DNA of 64,000 nt from Escarpia spicata. Lineage: Eukaryota; Annelida; Polychaeta; Sabellida; Siboglinidae. The translations under genes and the position numbers were made by a program. Each line of letters opens with the position of its first letter. Within the stretch, counting starts at the first letter, position 1. Of this stretch, positions 21,866-32,514 are shown one piece after another. The notes under the pieces were generated by a model. The model saw nothing but the letters and a program-made list of their open reading frames with translations. It was not told the DNA's origin and searched no databases. Location of the stretch: NCBI GenBank assembly GCA_963995525.1, contig OZ023205.1:45586704-45650703 (forward strand). Direction: 5' to 3'.

Positions 21866-22129
21866 CACATGCACACATATAATACTATTATAGTCTTCCT
21901 ATATCTGGCTTCTTACTAGTCTTCTTTCTGAGCTCAGCTGCGTCCCAGTCTGTTCCCACAAATCACCCACTCCCATTGCTCCTGTAATTTCTCGGACTAA
22001 GTTCTTCTCAAAAACGTTTCACCTTAGTAGTTGCTGTTCTATCTATAAATGTAAATCATTGGTGGTCGAATACTCAAATTCATCATCACTTATCAAAATC
22101 TGTTATAATTTTTTTATTTAAGGAGTGTT

Positions 22130-22907
22130 TTAAAAATGCATAAAGGTGTCACAACACTTTTTACAACATCTTGGTCCACTTTGCAAAGCTCCTCGTAATC
22201 CATGTTTGTTCTCCATTAATGTGGCAGGATCAGCAGATATATCCCAAAACTGTGTGGGCCAACCGGGCATGTAAGTTAACAGATGACTGACGGGCCCCGA
22301 GCCCACGGACCCACAGTTATGTCGAATGCTGGGTGTAAAGGGTGAAAACCAAAGGTCCAAGAACAGAACCCTGGGGAACACCACATAAGGTGGGCTGTGC
22401 ACCTGAAAATAGTTCCCAATCATTATGGTTTGGTATCTATCAGTTAGGTATGAAGAAAACCACCTCAGAGGTGTGCGATATACGCCATACCACTTTGACA
22501 AATGTTTAATTAGAAAGTTATGATCAATAGTATCAAAGGTTGAAGAAAGATAAAGTAAGGTCACGGCAATTACTTTACCATCATTAATTTTCAAGTTAAT
22601 ATCACTGAGTACTTTTAAAAGATCCGTTTCAATTGAATGAAATTGTTTATTTGCTAATAGTGACACATTAGTTAAGACATTTGTGCTATTGTAAGACCTT
22701 AGATGGCTTGCTACAACGTTTTCTACTATTATAGAAATAAAGCAAAATGTTAGAAATAGATCTACAACTGTTTAGGTCTTGTTTAGGGAAGGGTGACTTC
22801 TTATAGAACTGGACTGACATGGGCGTATTTAAAGTCATCAGGGAAACATCCAGAGCAGTGCTGCATTGATGATATTTGTTAGAGGTCTGAGCAATGTACC
22901 AAGACAT
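22130..22907 (-). pseudogene. LINE-A3 reverse transcriptase part
   Basis: Two frames are visible. The upstream one has FYKKSPFPKQDLNSCRSISN. The downstream one has LYLSSTFDTIDHNFLIKHLS and WFSSYLTDRYQTIMIGNYF, followed by GVPQGSVLGPLVFTLYT in a shifted frame (about 22325-22380) and a stop soon after. The part where the YADD box belongs is replaced by GSVGSGPVSHLL-type sequence shared with A1 and A2. Confidence 0.8.
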
Positions 22908-23679
22908 GCTTTTAGCAGTATAGTCGGAAATGGATCATGAGCACACAATTTATTTGGGAGGACATAAATATTCTCCTCACTTCAACAACTGCTGCAGGTT
23001 CAAATGACAAAAGTAGAGAATTTACTTCTGGAGTGTCCACATGTACAGTTCTTAAAATTATGACCTGGGGAAGCTGAGCGAATAAGACTGATTTTGAGTG
23101 ATGTAGCAGGCCACCTGTGTAGAATGTTATTGATGCAGTTCCATAACTGACTTCAACTACTGGACTTATTTATGACCATAATAATAAGCTGTGTAGTAAT
23201 CTGACTTAGCTTTGGTCATTTGTCTGTTACATAGGTGACATTGTTTAGAATAAAGTGACTTGTCCAGAGGTGAGCGTGCTTTGCATCACACACACTCTAA
23301 ATAATGACGGAGCCTTTTAGGTAGCAGTATATTTGAAAGTCATCCATGGAGCCGGTGGCTTTTGTGACATAAAAATTTGGATTTCATAGTTACATGTTTG
23401 TCAAGTAATGCCTTGAGTACCAGACAGTATACTGTTTATGTAAGTCAGATAGGTTTTCTTTTGGGTATGTGATAATGTCAGATTTAAGGATATCAGCCTT
23501 TAAAGCTGTAATGTCAATCCTGTTAATGGTTGTATAAGATATATAGTATTTTAACTGTCTGAGTTATAGAAATGTTAACATTAGCAATGACAGTGTGGTG
23601 GTCTCATAACCCATCCGAAACAGTAGGTGTCTGGATATTGTTACAAGTTGAATGTGTTATCAAGAGGTCAAGCTAGTGG

Positions 23680-24083
23680 TCATGTATGTGTCGAATAGGT
23701 AACATGACATTTCATATCAAAGGATGAAAGAATATCATCAAAAGCAGTTGTTGTTGCAAAAGGTATATCCAAATGAAGATTAAAATCACCAAGAATCTGA
23801 AATTCTGAATAAATGATTGCCAGATTTTCCAACAGATCCTGAAAGGCTTCAAAGAAATTTGCTGGATGTCCTGAAGGGGGATAATTGCACATAAAGTAAG
23901 CGGACAAAGAAGGATCAGAAATGTTAACACAAATTGACTCAAAACAACAGTATTCATATTCATACCAGAAACCAACATGACCATCTCGTCCAACTGAACG
24001 TGGCAAATGATAGAACGTGTAACAAGATGGAGAAATGTTAGCAATACACGCAGCTGTGTCATGTGGCCTGAGCCACACGGCAA
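23680..24083 (-). pseudogene. LINE-A3 AP-type endonuclease
   Basis: The frame runs WLRPHDTAACIANISPS, FYHLPRSVGRDGHVGF and ILGDFNLHLDIP. GDFN is the conserved active-site block of exonuclease-endonuclease-phosphatase folds used to nick target DNA. The N-terminal part (VRVATTNVQ) lies before an in-frame stop upstream. Confidence 0.8.
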
Positions 24084-24186
24084 GGATGTCTATTTTCTTA
24101 GAAATGAGTAAATCACAAAGCGAGACTGTCTTAACTCAAACAGTTTGAACATTTGTAGTGGCTACCCGAACGTTACACCTAACAGC

Positions 24187-24216
24187 TGGCCCAGGATTCA
24201 GACTTACATCTCCTGC
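24187..24216 (-). other. 2A-like motif upstream of the LINE-A3 endonuclease
   Basis: The minus strand encodes AGDVSLNPGP, preceded by VLL and followed by the endonuclease start AVRCNVRVATT. The consensus of 2A ribosome-skipping peptides is D-V/I-E-x-N-P-G-P, so only the E is changed (to S). Similar motifs are known at the N-termini of APE-type LINEs in marine invertebrates. In LINE-A1 the same place (about 5627-5656) reads NPWP and is dead. Confidence 0.6.
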
Positions 24217-25496
24217 TAGTAGAACAGTTATTGCAAATTTCAATGTTGGTACAGAACGGGGGATTGACAGCAACTTTCAATTAAAATAAATATCAAGGCA
24301 TAGTAAACTGTGTAAACACATCAACAGTGTAGTGTCTTGGGTTGAAAAAATGTTGCGTTGACAACCAACCTTTGCAAAGTAAATGGCTTGCATTAGGTAA
24401 AATCATCACTTCTCGAAGCCACAGAACAGGATAAAAATAGAACACATAATAGAAATAGTGGTGACATTGTCTTAATGACGCAGTCTAGTGGTCTCAAAAG
24501 GTGAATTATTCACATCACAAAATCTGAAAGAAGACAGAGAAGATGGAGCACATCATCACGCCACTAAAATAGTGTGGGCCCCAAGTTGGATGATGCCGAC
24601 AATGAAAGACCAACAATAACCTCAGAACGGAATGATCTAAGAAAATAAGAACACGTAGAAGTCCAAAGGCATGATGGCTTTACCATATGTCAAAGGAGAA
24701 AGACTGTTGTACAAGGAGGTGCACAAGCCAACATTTGTACAGTGTTATACAATATTATAGAGGTTTTTATAACTGGGCAAGTAATTACAAGTGTTACACT
24801 TCTTCTTGCCATTTTCAACAATGGTACATATTTATAATTAAAAAATTAGCTACTTTATTATGTCTTTTGTTGTTGTTGAAATGAAGTTTCATTCATTAAA
24901 AAAACTGCTACAGGACATACTAAAACATCGTCATATCGCGTCACCTGTCAAACCACACCTAATTCTCTGAATTAGGAGGGATACGTCTTCACCAAAAAAG
25001 TAAATGTTCAGAAATCTGCAAGCATAATAGGGTTCTAGCAGAGTAGTTGTGGGTCATACCATTTTCTTTGATATTAACAAAAATCACTAAAACAGGCAGA
25101 ATTCGTTTTGAAATTGTTTTAGGTACTGTAAAAACATGTGAAAATAATTAATGAAATAAAAAACAAATATAACAACAATGTGCTCAGGACACGTGTAAAC
25201 AAAGCAATATTTTGTCAAGAACGTAACATTCACTTTAACTACAGCAAACCAGAAATAAATCACAACTTCAAATATTGATCAGCATCTAGCAAATATATGT
25301 GTATAGGTACATAATAGGTTATCCAAGTATTCTTTCTAAAGTCCACCACACAATACCATTTTTAGCACAATATACCCATCACAAGTTGGTAACTCTTGTG
25401 CCCCACTGCATGGTGTCTTTAGTAAAGGTTTTGTCTCTATGAGCTGGTGAAGAGCACTGTTTACAAAAGGTTTGAACATAAAGAACTAAAACTCAC

Positions 25497-25580
25497 CCAA
25501 GTACTTCCATCTTTCGGCACTGCTGAAGGGCGCATGCTACAGACACCATGGATCTAGCTCCGATCGCACATGACTGCAAG
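25497..25580 (-). CDS. LRR-84 exon, module U1
   Basis: Encodes LQSCAIGARSMVSVA then CALQQCRKMEVL, 28 residues with the split codons. The acceptor is ATGTTTGCAG and the donor GTGAGTTT. It is intermediate between U0 (QQCRK) and the later copies (LQCRK). Confidence 0.7.
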
Positions 25581-26509
25581 CTGCAAACATACATATTTAC
25601 TACATTTGGTATATTTTACAACAACAAATGTAGAAGTTCATAAAACTGAATTCCAGTCAAATGTCCTGCTCCTGTCCAAGTCACTGGATCATATTTGTCA
25701 CTTATCAAGTGCAATTGTCTTTGTTTCACCGCAACGACACTATTGGGGTTATTGCATTTATGCACACAATTTTTATTGTGCTTAATTTGGTGATACCATT
25801 TCTGCAAAGTTAACTTAGTAGCAAGGCAGAAACAACAAAATACTGGAGACTTTGTAGTGCTGATATTGTTCTCACTGAATGTATAAAATAAGTTGTTATT
25901 GAATTAAGCAAATATACAAAATGTAGAAATGATGTGCCCTACATATATAATATTACAACAAAAGTAACAACTGTATTTCAGTAATCAGAACCTCTCACAA
26001 GAAATTAACATACAATACTAAGTTATCATATTATTTATAATTAGTATTATTTATGATAATCAAAGTCACCCTACACATTTCATTGTTGTCAGATTGGGGA
26101 GTAACTCAGATAAAACAACACCTTTTTGTTCACAGAACTCAGCTTATCCTGGGAATGTGCGCTCCGTGTGTAGTAGTGCCCAGAATCAAGGACGATCCAC
26201 ATTACATTAACATTATCTGAAACTGTGGGTCCATGCATATGATATATTTCTTATCAATTCCAGTTTGTTGTGCCGATGAGCGGAGGTTCCTGATTATTTA
26301 GGTATTATATTTATTGTTATTAGTTAGCATTATTATTATTATAATTATCTCTAATGTATGCAAATGTCATGATATATGCATGCCAGTACAGTGTTACAAT
26401 TAGGACTAGTCATGTGACACTCACTGCCCTATTGGCTGATCAATTGGTTGTTTACACTTCGAACGGTTAACTTGTGGCTAATGTCAAAACAAGTAATGCA
26501 ACCACTTAC

Positions 26510-26596
26510 TTTAACTCTCGTAGAGATGGCATAGAGCTGATGCTGGTGGCCAGCGCTTCAGCGGCGTCTTCATCACTCAGGTCGTTTTCAGAGAGG
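26510..26596 (-). CDS. LRR-87 exon, module U1
   Basis: Encodes LSENDLSDEDAAEAL then ATSISSMPSLREL, with AA as trailing bases. Joined to the C that starts LRR-84, this gives Asn, so the spliced text would read LREL-N-LQSCAIG, a normal LRR boundary. Donor GTAAGTGG, acceptor ACTTTGCAG. Confidence 0.7.
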
Positions 26597-27074
26597 CTGC
26601 AAAGTATTCTCTTACTAATTAAAATAACAATATGTCCAGACATTATGCAAAACATAAGTATAAAAAACAATGTTACATTTACAAATACAGTGTAGACCTG
26701 ACATGATCTGGACACCCAACAAACACAATCCTTATCGCCATAACCAAACATCAAATTGTGTGCAACCATGTGCATATAAACCTGCTTTTGCAACTGGCTT
26801 ATCCTGTCGTGAATAATCTCCAAATATGCATTGTGTGGCTAGTTTAAATAATATCCACAAATAGATTGATATAAAAGTGCATATATTGATTTTAATTGTC
26901 GAAAGAATTGACTTTGGCCGTTACATCTTGTAACTGGCCAGCGTCAATTACTGGACTGACAGTTATCCTTCAAAACACAGTGCATTTGTTCATTACATGG
27001 TTTTTGAGATATCAGTAGACCTAGTCGAAAACATAAAGTAAGAAAGACATTACATCAATTACATTACTGAGAAG

Positions 27075-28020
27075 TGTGAGAACATCACTATCATCATTTC
27101 TCTTTCTGATGGCTATTGACTGGACCATGAGAACAGCAGCATAAGGAAAATGGCATACTGTTCACTCTGGGGGAAACTAGATGAACTAGACTTTGTTGAT
27201 GATGTGGCTCTTCTTTCACACAACCAAAACCAAATGCAAGGAAAAACATCACTAATAGAAACAACTGCAGCCACCTTAGAATTAAAAGTGAACAAAGTGA
27301 ACAAAGGTAAAATCAAGATCATGAGAATGCTTGTAGAAAGGTAGAGAGTCATGATGGACAGAAAAATCTCAAAAAAGTTGAAAGGAAAGTCCTAAGAGTG
27401 TGTGTTACACCGGCATGCCTTTATGGTCTGAAAACAGTGGCGCTGACAGAACAACAACAAAAGAGGCTGCAAATTTGTGAGAACAACTGGGTTAGAAGAA
27501 TAACAAGAACAAAGAGGGTAGACAGAAGAAGAACAAATGACCTGAGAACAGAGGTTGGAATGCAATGTAATGTAACAGGAAGATTATTGAGAAGCTGGAT
27601 TAGATGGGCAGGCCAACTGGCAAGAATGGATGCCGAAAAAATAGCAAAGAGAGCAGAGGCGGAACAACATAAAGGACACAGGAAAAGGGGAAGGCCACAG
27701 TTGAGATGGGAGGTCTGTGTGAGGAGGGACATGAGAAGATCAGGGGAGGATGACCGATGGAGAGAGGGAGCGATGGACAGAAGATTATGTAAGGAAAAGA
27801 CACTGAGAATGGATCAGCTTGACTGTACTTGACCCTCACCCCTGTACCCAGGGAACAAGGAGGAGAGCAACATTTTGCGTAATGAATGGAACAGGGTTTC
27901 AGTATTTCTTCTCGTTGGTGACTAGTGAGGTAGGCTGTTTGTCTACTACACATCAATTATTTGCAGAAATTGTCACCTCGCAGCTCAACAGCATAAACCC
28001 TTGAAACAACTTACAAGCTA
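27075..28020 (+). mobile_element. LINE-E fragment, U1
   Basis: This is a 5-prime-deleted non-LTR element on the plus strand. It has RT block SLWGKLDELDFVDDVALLSH (27150 on) with the FVDD active site, a frame break, then a 144-codon C-terminal frame (27398-27832: CVTPACLYGLKTVALTE, NNWVRRITRTKR, RKRGRPQLRWEVCVRRD) and a 3-prime UTR. The clade is not certain (RTE/Jockey-like). The sequence upstream of GVRTSLSPFLFL is missing here but present in U5 and U6. Confidence 0.8.
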
Positions 28021-28990
28021 CAACTAATGCATCACATTGGTTATATAAATCTTTGTCGTGATCATCTGTTCTGAAACCAAGAACTCATACACATTCACAC
28101 ATACACTCATTACACAAAATGTTCTCATAGAGTAAGTACCACACAAAAGTTTGGGGACCTAACCATGAATCACGCAATATGATTAACACAAAAATGAGCT
28201 GATGGTACACACATTATACGTATAAATATCTAGAAGTCATACACATTCACATGTACACTCATTACACGAAATGTTGTCATAGCATAAGTTCCAGACAAAC
28301 GTTTGGGTATCTAAACATAAATGGTGATGTTATATCATTATTATCGGATAGTTTACCACTATTGCTCATCTTAATGCAATCATTCACAACATTTATTAAA
28401 AAGCCATAAACCACAATTAACCAATGATAAGCAGTGTTGCCAAGATATCTTTAGAAAATCCATCGTCAAATAGTACCGCAAATTATCGTCATATCCTAAA
28501 TTAATGTAATGTGTAATGTGAATGTTCTATTCTAAATGTTACAAATCAAGTGGTTTCAAGAAATGCACTATTTTAAACAATGATGATGTCAGTTGTATTA
28601 CTACGGAAGTTACTGTATTGTAAAGAATGTACAATTGCCTTTTTCAACTTACGAAATGTAGATTTTATTTATTATACCAGTACATATCTCGCCAATAATT
28701 TTATCACATGCACAACCAACTTATACATTATCGACCAGAATTGAGGCAGGAGTGTGAAACATCTGCATGAAATGGTTTTAAATGTCGGTGGAATTGTGTA
28801 ATCTTTCCAACTGATCATTTTGTTATAGCTGAGTCACCATGCACAATCACTTGTTGGCAGACAGGATACTCATATCTTACGTAAGACTAAGACCAGCCTA
28901 AATTCAAGGCTACGATTTGTGCATTAAAATAACTTCAAGGTCGTCTGAAATAATGTGTGGTTGTTTCTTTATTCATGTAAGGTTATTCAT
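28021..28990. other. Type A tail, non-coding
   Basis: No exon, element or RNA gene is recognised. A loose direct repeat (CATACACATTCACA and TACACTCATTACAC) occurs near 28085 and 28240. The same sequence follows LINE-E in U3, U4 and U6. Confidence 0.6.
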
Positions 28991-28998
28991 CAAACGTC

Positions 28999-29208
28999 TT
29001 GAACAATTTCAATAGCGTATGCTCACAGCTATTTTGGGAATCTGCACCACTAGCATTGTGCCACTGGGGGTCAACAGAAATGGTACAAAGACTAAATGAA
29101 AACAAACATGCAAATGCAACAAGTGTGTACAAAATCAGTGTGGAGCTTCTTGAACTAAACCGACCTGTCCAAGAAGCAAAAGAGAGAGAGATGAGAGAGA
29201 GGGGGTGA
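28999..29208 (+). other. Conserved short open frame running into the GA tract
   Basis: The open frame NNFNSVCSQLFWESAPLAL through VELLELNRPVQEAKERE recurs in U3 (40343), U4 (45660) and U6 (61828, one V to L change). It has no upstream ATG; the track start is TTG. No homology is recognised. It may be a decayed exon or chance. Confidence 0.2.
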
Positions 29209-29480
29209 GAGAGGAGGAGAGAGGGTGGTGAGAGAGGTGTGAGTGAAGAGAGAGGGGGTGAGTGAAGAGAGAGAGGGTGAGAGAGAAGGGGGAGAGTGAG
29301 ACAGACGGGGAAGAGAGGGAGCGAGAGAGGGGATGGTGAGAGAGAAGGGGGAGAGAGGGGAAGAGAGGGGGATAGAGGTAGTGAAATACATAGATGAAGT
29401 GATGGGAGAGAGGAGGAGAGGGTACAGGGAGAATAAGGGGAAGGAAAGAGAGCAAGAGAGGGGCAGGAGAGGGAATGTCA
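29180..29480. repeat. GA-rich tract, U1
   Basis: About 300 bp of GAGAGGGGGAGA-type purine sequence, with copies at 40524-40825, 45841-46140 and 61999-62300. Minus-strand Ser/Leu/Pro frames are its shadows. Confidence 0.9.
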
Positions 29481-29523
29481 TAGCCAAAAGTTGTTGCTAA
29501 GTTAGGTACCTGCAGTGAGTGAG

Positions 29524-29784
29524 CACCTGCCTAATGCGACCTACATAAACTGGTTTTTATATGTGTAACAGGGCAAGTAATTACAAGTGTTACACCTTTT
29601 TTGCTATTTTTCAATTTATAACTTAATAATTAGCTACTTTATTATGTTTGTTGTTGTTGTTGAAATTAAGTTTCATTCATTAAAAAACTGGTACAGGACA
29701 TACTAAAACATCGCCATATCACGTCAGCTGTCGGACCACACCTAATTCTCTGAACACCTGCCTAATGTGACCTACATAAACTGG
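29524..29784. repeat. 201-bp insert between 30-bp direct repeats, U1
   Basis: CACCTGCCTAATGCGACC and the bases following it form a 30-bp repeat at 29524-29553 and 29755-29784 with one mismatch. The insert (29554-29754) is an extra copy of the unit start (30162-30357). U6 has the single, empty site at 62344-62373. Confidence 0.85.
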
Positions 29785-30805
29785 TCATGAGATCACATTT
29801 TATCTGTTTTAGAGTGACCAGCCATGATTCGAACATAGCAGGCCTCAAAATAGATGACTGCTTAGGGACAAATTGCCAGGACGTTATTTGCAATGAAGAA
29901 TAAAGATGCTTCAATTCCAATAAAGCACACCTAACGAGAAAGTAAATACAAAACAGGAAAACTGTGTGAAGAGGGATATGAGAACTTCAGAGGAGGATCA
30001 AGGATGGAGAGGGGGCTCAGAAGGGAATAACCAAAGAAATTAAGAACACGTAGAAGTCCAAAGGCACGGCAGCTTTACCATATGTCTAAGGAGAAAGACT
30101 GTTGTACAAGGAGGTGCACATGCCAAAATTTGTACTGTGTTATACAATATTATAGAGGTTTTTATATGTGTAACAGGGCAAGTAATTACAAGTGTTACAC
30201 CTTTTTTGCTATTTTTCAATTTATAATTTAATAATTAGCTACTTTATTATGTTTGTTGTTGTTGAAATGAAGTTAAAAAAACTGGTACAGGACATACTAA
30301 AACATCGCCATATCACGTCAGCTGTCAGACCACACCTAATTCTCTGAATTAGGAGGGACACGTCATCAGCAAAAAAGCAAATGTTCAGAAATCTGCAAGC
30401 GTAATAGGGGTCTAGCAGAGTAGTTGTGGGTCATACCATTTTCTTTGATATTAACATAAATCACTAAAACAGGCAGAATTCATTCTGAAATTGTGTTATT
30501 ATTTTAGGTACTGTAAAAAAATGTGTAGAGGTCATAACATTCACTTTAACTACAGCAAACCAGAAATTAATCACAACTTCAAACATTGATCAGCATCTAG
30601 CAAATATATGTATAGATACATAATAGGTTATCCAAGTATTCTTTCTAAAGTCCACCACACAATACCATTTTTAGCACAATGAACCCATCACAAGTTGGTA
30701 ACTCTTGTGCCCCACTGCATGGTGTCTTTAGTAAAGGTACTGTCTCTATGAGTTGGTGAAGAACACTGTTTACAAAAGGTTTGATCATAAAGAACTATAA
30801 CTCAC

Positions 30806-30889
30806 ACAAGTACTTCCATCTTTCGGCACTGCAGCAAGGCGCATGCTACAGACGCCATGGATCTAGCTCCGATTGCACATGACTGCAAG
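30806..30889 (-). CDS. LRR-84 exon, module U2
   Basis: Encodes LQSCAIGARSMASVA then CALLQCRKMEVL with trailing GT before donor GTGAGTTA. The acceptor is CTGTTTGCAG. The frame is unaffected by the nearby DIRS insertion. Confidence 0.7.
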
Positions 30890-31193
30890 CTGCAAACAGA
30901 CATTTTTACTACATTTGGTATCTGTTTTACATAAAAAAATACAGAAGTTAATAAAATTGAATTCCAGTCAAATGTCATGCTCCTGTCCAAGTCACTGGAT
31001 CATATTTGTCACTTATCAACTGCAACTGTCTTTTTTTAACCGCAGCAATACTATTGGGGTTATTGCATTGATGCGCACAATTCAATATTATGATTAATTT
31101 GGTGATACCATTTCTGCACAGTTAACTTAGTAGCAAGGCAGAAACAACAAAATACTAGAGACTTTATAGTGCTGATATTGTTTTCACTGAACG

Positions 31194-31630
31194 ATGCCGC
31201 AGGGGGAATAGGTTATGGGGCTCTGTACGGGACAGAATGGTTTTGTGGTCTCTGGCCGGTGGCATGGCGTTCACATAATGTCGCAGTTTTGGAATTATAC
31301 CCTATCGTAGCAGCAGTACATGTGTGGGGTAATGCTTGGGAAAATAAGAGCGTATGTTTTTTCACAGATAACGAAGCCCTTGTCCCCATTATTAACAACC
31401 AGACATCGCGTGAACCCCACATTATGGCTTTAATCCGTCCCCTGGTACTGGCATGCCTGCGGTTTAACATAAACTTTGCAGCACGTCATATTCCAGGCCG
31501 TTGTAACATTTTGGCTGATAAGTTATCTCGTTCACAGGTGGGAGATTTCCACGAACTGGCGCCATGGGTGAACACCAGCCCGGTAGACATCCCGTACAGC
31601 GTGTCCCCAGCCGGTTTAGGGAGTCTTTAA
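31194..31630 (+). pseudogene. DIRS RNase H domain, 5-prime truncated
   Basis: The frame enters at DAAGGIGYGALYGTEWF and shows the RNase H acidic residues in order: the D of DAAGG, E in AVLELYPIVAAV, D in FFTDNEAL and D in ILADKLSR. It would degrade the RNA strand of the RNA/DNA hybrid. The open frame extends eight codons left into host sequence by chance; the RT part that normally precedes it is absent. It overlaps the recombinase ORF by 67 bp in another frame, as in intact DIRS-type elements. Confidence 0.85.
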
Positions 31631-32514
31631 CCACATTAATGCAGGCCTCTCTTGCACCATCGTCTCGGCTGCATTATGAGCGGGCATGGAAGAAGTTGAT
31701 AACGTTTCATGATTCTTTATCTCTTCCCACTATGTTGCCTGTTTCTGTACCCATGATGTTGTTGTTCATTGCTCACCTGCATGCTGATGGATCCGCTCCG
31801 GCATCCATTGTGTCCACAGTCTCGGCTGTGGCATATTTCCATAAAAGTAGGGGTTTTGCTGATCCGTCACATTGCTTTGCAGTCTCTAAAGTGTTAGCTG
31901 GGGTTAGAAGTATCGGAGCTGTTCCTGATGTCCGTCTGCCTATCACCCTGCCTGTGCTTGCGCGCCTGGTGCAGGCATTACCCACGGTGTTCTCATCCCG
32001 ATACAAGTGCCTCATGCTCCGTGCCATGATGGTCCTTGCTTTCAAGGCGTACTTGCGCATAGGAGAAATGGTGCCTCGGTCACGGAGTATGGTACAAGGT
32101 TGTTTGCGGGTGGGTGATGTTTTGCTATCTGGTGACTTAGTTACAATTTCTTTCCGGCGTTTTAAACACAGTACTCTTCAAGGTCCACAATCTCTCCAGG
32201 TTAAAGGCGAAAGCCTTCCAGGGACAGCTATCTACCTGGCTTCTTTCCTTCGGGAGTTTAGACAGGCTAGAGGTCCCGGACACGCCTTGCTGTTTGCATA
32301 CCCAGATGGCTCCCCAATGCTACGTAGAGAATTTGATGTGTCGCTGAAACAGTTACTGGTATTCTGTGGCTATGACCCTAGTGCGTTTAAGGGACACAGT
32401 TTTCGCATTGGGGCGGCCACTGCGGCAGCATTACGAGGTGAGTCTGATGCACAGATCAGGGCGGCGGGTAGATGGACATCAGATGCCTTTAAGAAATATA
32501 TCAGGATTGCTTGA
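31564..32514 (+). CDS. DIRS-type tyrosine recombinase, apparently intact
   Basis: This 316-codon ORF encodes a tyrosine recombinase, the enzyme DIRS-like elements use instead of a DDE integrase to insert circular cDNA. An N-terminal SAM-like core-binding region (RLHYERAWKKLITFH, residues 36-50) precedes the catalytic domain. The catalytic set is visible: Arg in AYLRIGEM (about residue 167), His and Arg in GHSFRIGAAT (about 277-280), Trp in GRWTSDAF (about 303) and nucleophile Tyr in KKYIRIA (about 312). No stop or frameshift is seen. The start used is the first ATG, inside the RNase H frame. Whether it is expressed without an upstream promoter is unknown. Confidence 0.85.
   Translation: MGEHQPGRHPVQRVPSRFRESLTTLMQASLAPSSRLHYERAWKKLITFHDSLSLPTMLPVSVPMMLLFIAHLHADGSAPASIVSTVSAVAYFHKSRGFADPSHCFAVSKVLAGVRSIGAVPDVRLPITLPVLARLVQALPTVFSSRYKCLMLRAMMVLAFKAYLRIGEMVPRSRSMVQGCLRVGDVLLSGDLVTISFRRFKHSTLQGPQSLQVKGESLPGTAIYLASFLREFRQARGPGHALLFAYPDGSPMLRREFDVSLKQLLVFCGYDPSAFKGHSFRIGAATAAALRGESDAQIRAAGRWTSDAFKKYIRIA

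Larger units (their letters stand above)
21866..24790 (-). mobile_element. LINE-A3, most complete copy of the CR1/Jockey-like family
   Basis: On the minus strand the order is leader (about 24290-24500), 2A-like motif (24187-24216), AP endonuclease (24150 down to 23680), RT N-terminal part (22907-22686), RT palm part (22666-22130) and 3-prime region. It lacks the CA array seen at the ends of A1 and A2. Stops remain in the linker and RT, and no F/Y-ADD box was found, so it cannot be autonomous. LRR unit U1 follows on its right, as U0 follows A1. Confidence 0.85.
24650..30044. repeat. Segmental unit U1 (type A)
   Basis: The unit runs from the LINE-A 5-prime remnant (AAGAACACGTAGAAGTCC) to the next occurrence at about 30045. 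It holds LRR-84, LRR-87, a truncated LINE-E, the type A tail with GA-rich tract, and an extra 201-bp insert. It aligns with U3 and U4 at an offset of about 11342. Confidence 0.85.

Noticed and set aside
27819..28004. 61-codon plus frame following LINE-E in every unit
   Set aside because: It lies in the 3-prime UTR of LINE-E, has no recognisable features and is copied only by segmental duplication.
29135..29487. Minus-strand Ser/Leu/Pro frames of 106 and 110 codons in type A tails
   Set aside because: They translate the GA-rich tract.
31564..32514. Phage or bacterial integrase acquired by horizontal transfer
   Set aside because: It overlaps an RNase H typical of DIRS-type elements and has their usual order, which explains it without transfer from bacteria.
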